Shown: in pieces, positions 5,682 through 11,040 of the stretch | Numbering within the stretch: position 1 is the first letter of the stretch | Layout of the letters: each line of letters opens with the position of its first letter | DNA from: JAEKLB01 sp050249235 | GTDB taxonomy: Bacteria > Actinomycetota > Acidimicrobiia > Acidimicrobiales > CADCSY01 | Direction: 5' to 3' | Length of the DNA stretch: 11,040 nt | Assembly (NCBI GenBank): GCA_050249235.1 | Contig: JBFWQW010000096.1 | Span: 1 to 11,040 of the forward strand | Position numbers and translations under genes: made by a program | The notes under the pieces: generated by a model | Seen by the model: the letters and a program-made list of their open reading frames with translations, nothing else | Told to the model about the DNA's origin: nothing | Databases searched by the model: none

Positions 5682-5687
5682 TACGGT
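5682..5687 (+). promoter_or_regulatory. Candidate -10 element (TACGGT) for the methyltransferase gene, leaderless
   Basis: TACGGT ends 8 nt before the ATG at 5696. The spacing would place the transcription start at the A of the ATG or one base before it, giving a leaderless mRNA. There is no Shine-Dalgarno at the proper distance (a GAGGGGG run is about 20 nt upstream). No convincing -35 is seen. Confidence 0.42.
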
Positions 5688-5695
5688 CGGCGCCA

Positions 5696-7201
5696 ATGGC
5701 CGGGGAACGCCGTCCGACGGCCGCGGGGCCCCGACGATCGGCCCGGGCGACCGCCACCTCGGCCTTCGGCGTGGGCCGCCGGGAGAGCCACGACGCCTCC
5801 GCCTTCTACGGCCGGTTCCCACCGCCCCGGCTCAGCGCCGACGACACCGTGCTGCCGCCGACGCCGCTCGCCGAGCCCTTCCAGCTGGGCGACGCCCGGG
5901 ACATGGCCGCCGTCGACGACGGGTCGGTGGCCCTCGTCGTCACCTCCCCGCCGTACTTCGCGGGCAAGGCCTACGAGCTCGACACCGACCGGCCGGCCGT
6001 GTCGGGCTCCTACGAGGAGTACCTCGGGCTCCTCCGGGACGTGTTCACGGAGTGCGTCCGCACGCTCGAGCCGGGTGGCCGGATCGCGGTGAACGTGGCC
6101 AACCTCGGCCGCAAGCCGTTCCGGAGCCTCGCCGGCGACGTCACCGCCATCCTCGGGGATCTCGGGCTGCTGGTCCGGGGCGAGATCGTCTGGCGCAAGA
6201 GCGAGGGGTCGACCGGCAACTGCGCCTGGGGCTCGTTCCGCTCGGCCGCCAACCCGGTGCTCCGCGACCTCACCGAGCGGGTGGTGGTCGCCAGCAAGGG
6301 CCGCTTCGACCGGGCCCGGTCGGTGGCGGCCCGCCGGGCCGAGGGGCTCCCCCACCGCAGCACGCTCACCGCCGACGAGTTCATGGCGTCGACGCTCGAC
6401 GTGTGGGACATCCCGCCCGAGAGCGCCCGCCGGGTGGCCCACCCCGCCCCCTTCCCGGTCGAGCTCCCCGCCCGGCTCCTCCGCCTCTTCACCTACGAGG
6501 ACGACCTGGTCCTCGACCCGTTCATGGGATCGGGCTCGGCGCTGGTGGCCGCCGCCCGGCACCGTCGCCGCTACGCCGGCTACGACCTCGACCCCGCCTA
6601 CGTCGCCATCGCCCGGCAGCGGGTGGCGGCCGAGCTCGAGGTGCTGGCCACCGGGTCGACCCGGCCCGGCGGCGACGACGCCAGGCAGGCCCGGGCCGAG
6701 GCCGACGGCCTGGCGGCCGGGGCCGCCGCCGAGCGGGCCCTCGTGACGGCCGGCTTCGAGGTCGTGGGCCGCGACCACCGCCTCCGTGACGCTGGCCTGG
6801 TCGTGCCCTTCGTGGTCCGGGCCCGTTCCGGCCGGGAGTGGCTCGTCGAGGTGGCCGGCCGGTTCACCGACCCCCGGAGCGGCCTGCGCCGGCCAGACGC
6901 CGCCTGGCGGGCGGTGGGCCGGGCCACCCTCCAGGCCCGGTCGGGCGAGGCCGCCGGCCGGCCGGTGCTGCTGCTCACGACGCACCTGCCGCTGGGCCGC
7001 TCGGAGGCCGACCGGGCCCTGCGCCTGGCCGGGCCGGGCACGGTCTTCGACGCCGTCGAGCTCCACGACGACGCCGGCGCCGACCGCCTGCGCCGCTACG
7101 CCGAGGGGTCGGTCCCCGGCCCGATCGCCGGCTTCTGGACCGCCGCCGACCTCGCCGCCGCGACGGCGGCCTCGCATCCCGCCGGTCCCGTCGACCGCTG
7201 A
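5696..7201 (+). CDS. DNA methyltransferase, SPPY (N4-cytosine or N6-adenine) type, with C-terminal extension (501 aa)
   Basis: Catalytic motif IV is TSPPY at residues 83-87. AWGSFRSAANPVLRD and VVVASKG (177-201) follow, then motif X with HPAPFPVELPARLLRLF (249-265), motif I LDPFMGSGS (273-281) binding S-adenosylmethionine, and motif II YDLDP (296-300). Motif IV before motif I places it in the beta-type permuted order. SPPY is most common in m4C enzymes, so N4-cytosine methylation is the leading guess, but N6-adenine is possible. The target-recognition part is probably within about 145-245. Residues 340-501 are an extra domain: it begins with an AGFEVV strand and contains REWLVEVAGRF (380-390), RPVLLLTTHLP (422-432) and a C-terminal AELxxx-like helical end. 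It vaguely resembles a nuclease fold. No restriction gene is adjacent, so this looks like a solitary methyltransferase. Confidence 0.92.
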   Translation: MAGERRPTAAGPRRSARATATSAFGVGRRESHDASAFYGRFPPPRLSADDTVLPPTPLAEPFQLGDARDMAAVDDGSVALVVTSPPYFAGKAYELDTDRPAVSGSYEEYLGLLRDVFTECVRTLEPGGRIAVNVANLGRKPFRSLAGDVTAILGDLGLLVRGEIVWRKSEGSTGNCAWGSFRSAANPVLRDLTERVVVASKGRFDRARSVAARRAEGLPHRSTLTADEFMASTLDVWDIPPESARRVAHPAPFPVELPARLLRLFTYEDDLVLDPFMGSGSALVAAARHRRRYAGYDLDPAYVAIARQRVAAELEVLATGSTRPGGDDARQARAEADGLAAGAAAERALVTAGFEVVGRDHRLRDAGLVVPFVVRARSGREWLVEVAGRFTDPRSGLRRPDAAWRAVGRATLQARSGEAAGRPVLLLTTHLPLGRSEADRALRLAGPGTVFDAVELHDDAGADRLRRYAEGSVPGPIAGFWTAADLAAATAASHPAGPVDR

Positions 7202-7234
7202 GGGCGGGTCCTGCCGATCCCCTCGGTCCCGCCC
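7202..7234. terminator. Terminator-like hairpin between convergent genes
   Basis: GGGCGGG (7202-7208) pairs exactly with CCCGCCC (7228-7234). Inside it CCGA (7214-7217) pairs with TCGG (7223-7226). It begins at the base after the methyltransferase stop and lies 22 bp from the end of the convergent DUF6295 gene, so it could serve both strands. There is no T-tract, which is usual for GC-rich actinobacterial terminators, so actual termination is inferred. Confidence 0.55.
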
Positions 7235-7255
7235 CGCCGGCCGGTCCGGGTGGGC

Positions 7256-7531
7256 TCAGGTCCGGTCGGTCGCCCCGTGGAGGTGGATCGCCTCGCCGGC
7301 GGCGAGGGCGGCCTCGATGGATGCCACGAGCGCCCGGGCGGCATCGGCCGAGAGCTCGACCGCCAGGCGCTGGTCGGGCCCCTCGCCCAGGAGGTCGACG
7401 TTGAGGGTGTGGTCGTCGAGGGCGTGCTGGGGGTGGTCGAAGTAGACGCTGGCGGCCTGGATGCGGAACCAGCCGCCTTCGCCCTTGGCACTGCCGATGA
7501 GGCTGGGTTGCTCGGTGATGTAGCTGCACAT
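7256..7531 (-). CDS. DUF6295 family protein (91 aa)
   Basis: The sequence starts with MCSYITE, continues with a KGEGGWF segment (16-22), VYFDHPQHALDDHTLNVD (29-46), and ends with an amphipathic helix ELSADAARALVASIEAAL (59-76). This layout matches the small actinobacterial DUF6295 family, which has no known biochemical role. Cys2 and several histidines (His33, His36, His41) could bind a metal, but that is speculation. There is no signal peptide or membrane segment. The ATG at 7531 is preceded by GGGAG about 9 nt upstream. It is the third and last gene of a cluster after the M20 and dienelactone-hydrolase-like genes, 17 nt after the latter, and is likely co-transcribed with them. Confidence 0.85.
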   Translation of the reverse strand: MCSYITEQPSLIGSAKGEGGWFRIQAASVYFDHPQHALDDHTLNVDLLGEGPDQRLAVELSADAARALVASIEAALAAGEAIHLHGATDRT

Positions 7532-7548
7532 GGCCGGCGTCTCCCGGG

Positions 7549-8298
7549 TCAGGGCTCGGTGGCGAGGTGGTGGCCGAGGAAGGTGAAGATGCGCTGCCAG
7601 CCGTCGAGCGCGGCCTCCACCCGGTAGGCGGGCCGGACCGTGCAGAAGAAGGCGTGGCCGGCGCCGTCGTAACGGTGGAATTCGTACGTCTTGCCGTTGG
7701 CCTGCAACGCCGCCTCGGTCTGGTCGACCTGCTCGGCCGTGGGCGAGCGGTCGTCGTTGCCGAACAGGCCGAGCAGCGGGGCCCGCATCTGCGGGGTGAG
7801 GTCGATGGGGGCGACCGGCATGGCCGGGCTGCGCTGGTCCGGAGCCAGCACCACGCCGCCGCCGTAGCAGTCGACGGCGGCGTCGATCTCGATGCGGCAG
7901 GCCGCCAGGTAGGCCTGGCGGCCCCCCGAGCAGTGGCCCAGCACGGCCACCTTGCCATTGCTGTTCGTCATGGCCCGGATGGCCGCCGCCCCGCCGGCGA
8001 GGTCGCCCATGACCCGGTCGTCGGGCGCCCCGCCGTTGGCCCGGGCCGCGGCGGCCGCGTCGTCGGGGCCGGCGTCGGGGGCGTCGCGGTGGAACAGGTG
8101 GGGGCACACGGCCAGGTAGCCGTTCCGGGCGAGGTGCCGGGCCACCTCCTTCGTCCACTCGTCCCAGCCCGGCATGTGGTGGGCGATCACGACGCCCGGG
8201 AGCGGGCCCGGTGCCAGGGGGCGGGCCACGTAGGCCGCGATCAGGTCGCCCCCGTCCCCGGCGATCCGGACCGTCTCGGCCAGCATCCCGTCGTACAT
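7549..8298 (-). CDS. Dienelactone hydrolase family alpha/beta-hydrolase (249 aa)
   Basis: The nucleophile elbow is GHCSGG at residues 121-126, with Cys123 replacing the usual serine, as in dienelactone hydrolases. The acid is Asp182 or Asp183 in the LFGNDDRSP segment and the histidine is His215 in GAGHAF, completing a Cys-Asp-His triad. The oxyanion region HHMPGWDEWTK (40-50) is also typical. Length matches the family. Dienelactone hydrolases open lactones in chlorocatechol degradation, but most members have unknown ester or lactone substrates, and no catechol genes are nearby. No signal peptide is seen, so it should be cytoplasmic. The ATG at 8298 shares one base with the stop of the upstream M20 gene (TGATG), indicating translational coupling and fixing the start. 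Confidence 0.92.
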   Translation of the reverse strand: MYDGMLAETVRIAGDGGDLIAAYVARPLAPGPLPGVVIAHHMPGWDEWTKEVARHLARNGYLAVCPHLFHRDAPDAGPDDAAAAARANGGAPDDRVMGDLAGGAAAIRAMTNSNGKVAVLGHCSGGRQAYLAACRIEIDAAVDCYGGGVVLAPDQRSPAMPVAPIDLTPQMRAPLLGLFGNDDRSPTAEQVDQTEAALQANGKTYEFHRYDGAGHAFFCTVRPAYRVEAALDGWQRIFTFLGHHLATEP

Positions 8299-9509
8299 CA
8301 GGTCCCCCCCGTCGGTCCCCCGGCGGCGCGCCGGGCCAGCTCGGTGTCGAAGGCGTGGTGGGCCTCGCCCACCAGCGCGCCGTCGGCCCACAGGTCGGCG
8401 AGGGTGGTGGCCAGGAGCTTGGCACCCAGCACGACCGCCTCGTCGCCGGCCGGCGACGCGGCGTGGGCGGCGAACTCGTGGGTGTGGATCGAGACCCCGG
8501 GCGGCGCCACCCTGATCATCGGGTGGATCGACGGCACCAGGTAGCTGACGTTGCCCATGTCGGTGCTGCCCACCACCCGGCCCTGCTCCCCCGGCACGGA
8601 CACCGGCCGCCCGAGGGCGGCGGCGTTCGCGGCGTAGAGGCGGGCCAGCACCGGGTTGTCGACCATGTCGGCGTAGGCCTGGTGCCCGACGGTGTGGGTG
8701 CAGGAGCAGCCGGCCGCGGCCGCGCCGGCCTGCCAGCAGGCCTCGACCCGCTCCTGGAGCGGCCCGAGGCTGGCGAGGCGGGCCGACCGCACCATCCAGG
8801 TCATCGATGCGTGCTCGGGCACCACGTTGGCGGCCAGGCCCCCGTCACGGAAGATCCCGTGGACGCGGTCGGTCGGCTCGATGTGCTGGCGGAGGGCGGC
8901 GACGTTCACGTAGCTCAGGACGGCGGCGTCGAGGGCGTTCGCCCCCTTCCAGGGGAAGGCGGCGGCGTGGGCGGCCCGGCCGTGCCACTCGACCTCGAGG
9001 GTGACGACCGCGATGGTGTCCATCGACAGCAGGTCGGCGTCGGCGGGGTGGATCATCATCGCCGCGTCGAGGCCCTCGAAGGCGCCGGCGTCCGCGAGGA
9101 CGATCTTGCCGGCGCCGCCCTCCTCGGCGGGCGTCCCGAGGATCCGGACCCGCCCTCCGGCCTCGTCGGCGAGGAGAGCGGCGGCGAGACCGGCGCCGAG
9201 GCCGGCGGCGGCGATGATGTTGTGACCGCAGGCGTGGCCGACCCCGGGCAGGGCGTCGTACTCGAGGCAGACGCCGACCTCGGGGCCCTCGGCGCCGACC
9301 CGGGCGTCGAAGGCGGTGTCGACGCCGTGGGCCGACCGGGTGACGTCGACCCCTTCCCGCTCGAGCACCGCGGTGAGGCGGTCGTGGGCGTAGCGCTCCT
9401 CGAAGCAGAGCTCCGGGTGGGCGTGGATGTCGTGGGACACCTCGACGAGCATCGGGGCCAGCTCGTCGATGCGAGCGCACAGCCGTCGCTTCAGGGTGCC
9501 GGCGTCCAC
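8298..9509 (-). CDS. M20-family metallo-amidohydrolase / dipeptidase (403 aa)
   Basis: Motifs in order: HAHPEL (29-34), EYDALPGVGHACGHN (83-97) with His92 and Asp85 positions of the di-zinc site, GTPAEEGGAGK (125-135) with the catalytic Glu129-Glu130, HGRAAHAA (176-183) at the dimerisation domain, GSTDMGNVS (314-322) and HTHEFAAH (342-349). The pattern is closest to the M20 branch containing PM20D2-like dipeptidases and AbgB-like aminobenzoyl-glutamate hydrolases. It should remove an acyl or aminoacyl group through amide hydrolysis in the cytoplasm; the substrate is unknown. The GTG at 9509 has a TACGCT hexamer 7 nt upstream, which supports this start and a leaderless mRNA. It is the first gene of a three-gene cluster with the dienelactone-hydrolase-like and DUF6295 genes. 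Confidence 0.93.
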   Translation of the reverse strand: MDAGTLKRRLCARIDELAPMLVEVSHDIHAHPELCFEERYAHDRLTAVLEREGVDVTRSAHGVDTAFDARVGAEGPEVGVCLEYDALPGVGHACGHNIIAAAGLGAGLAAALLADEAGGRVRILGTPAEEGGAGKIVLADAGAFEGLDAAMMIHPADADLLSMDTIAVVTLEVEWHGRAAHAAAFPWKGANALDAAVLSYVNVAALRQHIEPTDRVHGIFRDGGLAANVVPEHASMTWMVRSARLASLGPLQERVEACWQAGAAAAGCSCTHTVGHQAYADMVDNPVLARLYAANAAALGRPVSVPGEQGRVVGSTDMGNVSYLVPSIHPMIRVAPPGVSIHTHEFAAHAASPAGDEAVVLGAKLLATTLADLWADGALVGEAHHAFDTELARRAAGGPTGGT

Positions 9510-9516
9510 CGGCGGC

Positions 9517-9522
9517 AGCGTA
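9517..9522 (-). promoter_or_regulatory. Candidate -10 element (TACGCT) for the M20-led cluster, leaderless
   Basis: TACGCT on the minus strand ends 7 nt before the GTG at 9509. It lies in the only gap of note (66 bp) between the preceding kinase-fold gene and the M20 gene, so it could give the three-gene cluster its own promoter. No Shine-Dalgarno precedes the GTG, and no clear -35 is seen. Confidence 0.45.
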
Positions 9523-9575
9523 GAGCACCCGAAATTCGGCGCCCAGCGGCCGGCCGGCCACGCTGTCCGTGATGG

Positions 9576-10190
9576 TCAGACCACCACGAGGAGCGCGTCG
9601 GGCTCGACGGTGAGGCGGATCCGGCGGGCGGTGCCGACCACCTCGCCGTCGAGGCGGACCGGGCTCGGGCGGTCGAGGGTCCACTCGCCGGTGCGGACCC
9701 GCCGGGTGGCCAGCGCCGGGTGGGGCAGGTGCGAACCGGTGGCGAGCCGCCGGCGGACGGCCAGACGCTGGCCCGCCGGCACCCGGGCCTCGGTCACGTC
9801 GACCAGCCCGTCGTTCGGGTGGGCTCTGGGCCCGGCGTTCCACCCCCCGAGCCAGGCCGCGTTCATGGCGACCAGGGCCCGGCCCCGCCACCATCCCCGG
9901 TGGGCGGCCAGGTGGGCGACGAACCAGTGGGTCGGCCCGCCGTCGAGCTCGACCGCGACGAGGTCGCAGGGCAGCACCACGCCGTCGCCGTTGTGGAGCC
10001 GGTCGGCATGGCCCCGGCCGCCGACGGTCCGGCACAGGTCGCCGCCGAGCAGGCCGAGCGCCGGGATCGGCAACCCGGCCCGACGGGCCGGCTCGACGGC
10101 GGCCCGGGCCTCCCGGTCGGTGCGGACGACGACGCCGCCGGCCGGCAGGACCCCCGGTCGGCCCCACGGCTCACCCCTGCCGATCGTCAC
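9576..10190 (-). CDS. Truncated diacylglycerol/sphingosine-kinase-fold protein (204 aa)
   Basis: The C-terminal half matches the lipid-binding beta domain of the DAGK/YegS-type kinase family: VAMNAAWLGGWNAGPRAHPNDGLVDVTEA (107-135) and PVRLDGE near 177-183 followed by a terminal beta strand. Residues 46-58 (LGLLGGDLCRTVG) align with the GTxNDFARTLG segment of active family members but have lost the GTxN part. The N-terminal nucleotide-binding portion with GGDGT is absent; real members are about 290-330 residues. This is probably not a kinase as it stands. It may bind a lipid or be a regulatory relative. The GTG start at 10190 gives a 20-bp overlap with the helicase gene, suggesting coupled translation. 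A longer N-terminus is not possible because of this overlap and an in-frame lack of family sequence. Confidence 0.78.
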   Translation of the reverse strand: MTIGRGEPWGRPGVLPAGGVVVRTDREARAAVEPARRAGLPIPALGLLGGDLCRTVGGRGHADRLHNGDGVVLPCDLVAVELDGGPTHWFVAHLAAHRGWWRGRALVAMNAAWLGGWNAGPRAHPNDGLVDVTEARVPAGQRLAVRRRLATGSHLPHPALATRRVRTGEWTLDRPSPVRLDGEVVGTARRIRLTVEPDALLVVV

Positions 10191-11040
10191 CGGCGACCAC
10201 GCTGGACGACGCCACCACGCCCCGGTAGAGGGCGTCGGCGGCCCGGGTTGCCGCCGAGGCGGTGGCCGGGAGCGGCGCGGCCTCGGCGAGCTGGCGGAGG
10301 ACGTCGATGAGCTGCTTGACGACCCGGACGAAGTCGCCGCCGGAGAGGTCCTCGTCCTCCAGCACGGCCGGCAGCTCGTCGCCCGAGGCCCAGGCGTGCG
10401 CCAGCGCCACGAAGCCGGGGTCGAGGTCGCGGGTGGGGGGCAGCCCGGCCCGCTCCTCGGCGTCGACCAGGCCAGCCCGCAGCTCCTCGATCCGGCCCCA
10501 CCGGCGCCGCACCTCGGGCGAGGGGAACCAGGGTGCCGGCCCCTCCTCCGAGCCCCGCCGCTCGTAGGTGAACGTCGACACGAGCCCGGCCAGCTCGGGC
10601 GGGGCCAGGTCGTCGAAGACGCCGTCGTCGAGCGACTCGGCGAGGAGCAGGTCGGCCTCGTGGAAGAGGCGGGCCAGCCGCTCGCCCTTGGCGGTGGGGG
10701 CCCAACCGTCGAGGTAGCCCCGCGCCTCGAGGAGCTGCAGGACCCGGTCGAGCTCCCGGGCGAGGGTGGTCGACCGGCCCCGGATCTGGCGCTCGAGCAG
10801 CACCCGCTCGCGGTCGATGCGGTCGAGCTGGGCGGCGGCCCGGCGGTGGCGGGGCAGGTCGGGGCAGGCCGCCACCGGGTGGGACTCGACGGCCCGGGCC
10901 AGCGTCCGGAGCACGTCCAGTCCGGGATCGTCCTCCGGCCCGGCAGTGGCGCGGTGATCGGCGGGTTCGAGCCGGGCCCGGCGCAGCCGGCTCGCCACCT
11001 CCCGCTGGAAGCCGGCGCTGTTCGGGAGGTAGGGCACCGG
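10171..11040 (-). CDS. HelY-like DEAD/DEAH-box (Ski2/Mtr4-type) RNA helicase, C-terminal part
   Basis: The frame is open to the right edge and the visible part of about 289 residues is the C-terminal end of a larger protein (mycobacterial HelY is around 900 residues). From about residue 60 of the fragment to 111 there is a helical, coiled region (RRAAAQLDRIDRERVLLERQ). Then comes the DSHCT domain: GERLARLFHEADLLLAESL (118-136), FDDLAPPELAGLVSTFTYERR (141-161), and near the end LSGGDFVRVVKQLIDVLRQLAEAA (231-254) and RGVVASSSV (272-280). That final motif set is typical of HelY and Mtr4 helicases. The ATP-binding core lies outside the window. The role is ATP-driven RNA unwinding in RNA turnover, by family. 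The kinase-fold gene overlaps its end by 20 bp. Confidence 0.92.
   Translation of the reverse strand, partial: PVPYLPNSAGFQREVASRLRRARLEPADHRATAGPEDDPGLDVLRTLARAVESHPVAACPDLPRHRRAAAQLDRIDRERVLLERQIRGRSTTLARELDRVLQLLEARGYLDGWAPTAKGERLARLFHEADLLLAESLDDGVFDDLAPPELAGLVSTFTYERRGSEEGPAPWFPSPEVRRRWGRIEELRAGLVDAEERAGLPPTRDLDPGFVALAHAWASGDELPAVLEDEDLSGGDFVRVVKQLIDVLRQLAEAAPLPATASAATRAADALYRGVVASSSVVAGDDRQG

Noticed and set aside
3749..5695. Long plus-strand open frame continuous with the methyltransferase, which would make a protein of about 1150 residues
   Set aside because: The part before 5696 is the antisense of the ThyX-like gene and part of the transglycosylase leader, with no recognisable domain; GC-rich codon bias keeps opposite frames open.
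5594..7177. Minus-strand extension of the ThyX-like frame across the methyltransferase gene
   Set aside because: The extension is antisense to well-conserved methyltransferase motifs and has no family similarity; ThyX-like homology begins just after the GTG at 5593.
5696..7201. Complete restriction-modification system
   Set aside because: Only the methyltransferase is present; flanking genes are a ThyX-like protein and a DUF6295 protein, and the C-terminal domain lacks a visible intact nuclease motif.
8211..9572. Plus-strand open frame of about 453 residues opposite the M20 gene
   Set aside because: Gly/Val-rich mirror frame with no motifs; the minus strand carries the full set of M20 motifs.
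9510..9575. A gene or operator in the 66-bp gap before the M20 gene
   Set aside because: Apart from the -10-like hexamer, no open frame, strong stem or repeat is visible.

Overview
The window is gene-dense, very GC-rich DNA (by eye above 70% G+C, with G or C at nearly every third codon position). It suggests a member of the Actinomycetota, probably an Acidimicrobiia-like lineage. The grounds are a DUF4193 protein, a DUF6295 protein, a HelY-type helicase, many GTG starts, and several genes with a -10 element 7-8 nt before the start codon and no Shine-Dalgarno sequence. The exact lineage is inferred. Eleven of the thirteen genes lie on the minus strand; the exceptions are the Pro/Ala-rich fragment at the left edge and the DNA methyltransferase in the middle. 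No stretch longer than 300 bases lacks a gene. I see no tRNA, rRNA, IS element, CRISPR array or prophage.

Left block (1-2847). The 3' end of a Pro/Ala-rich plus-strand gene converges on, and overlaps by 20 bp, a minus-strand cluster. In transcription order that cluster is: a DUF4193 zinc-ribbon protein with a long Asp/Glu tract, a 200-aa helical protein with a conserved C-terminal motif, a GNAT acetyltransferase, a Nudix hydrolase (GTGA overlap with the GNAT gene), and a 65-aa double-CxxC protein that appears to have its own leaderless promoter.

Middle block (2848-7201). A 264-bp intergenic region holds a perfect 14-bp inverted repeat. Next comes a secreted LysM/SLT lytic transglycosylase, whose upstream region carries a 9-bp tandem repeat. 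Then comes a 538-aa protein made of two ThyX-like halves whose signature motifs have decayed in complementary ways. It is divergently transcribed from a 501-aa SPPY-type DNA methyltransferase with an unexplained C-terminal domain of about 160 residues. Both divergent genes look leaderless, and only about 100 bp separate them.

Right block (7202-11040). A terminator-like hairpin separates the methyltransferase from a minus-strand run. In transcription order the run is: the C-terminal part of a HelY-like helicase (cut by the window edge), a truncated diacylglycerol-kinase-fold protein overlapping it by 20 bp, then an M20 amidohydrolase, a dienelactone-hydrolase-family enzyme (TGATG coupling) and a DUF6295 protein.

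Most of the window looks like ordinary actinobacterial housekeeping and accessory metabolism. The points most worth a second look are the tandem ThyX-like protein with complementary active-site loss, the methyltransferase C-terminal domain, the kinase-fold remnant after HelY, and the perfect inverted repeat at 2919-2984.
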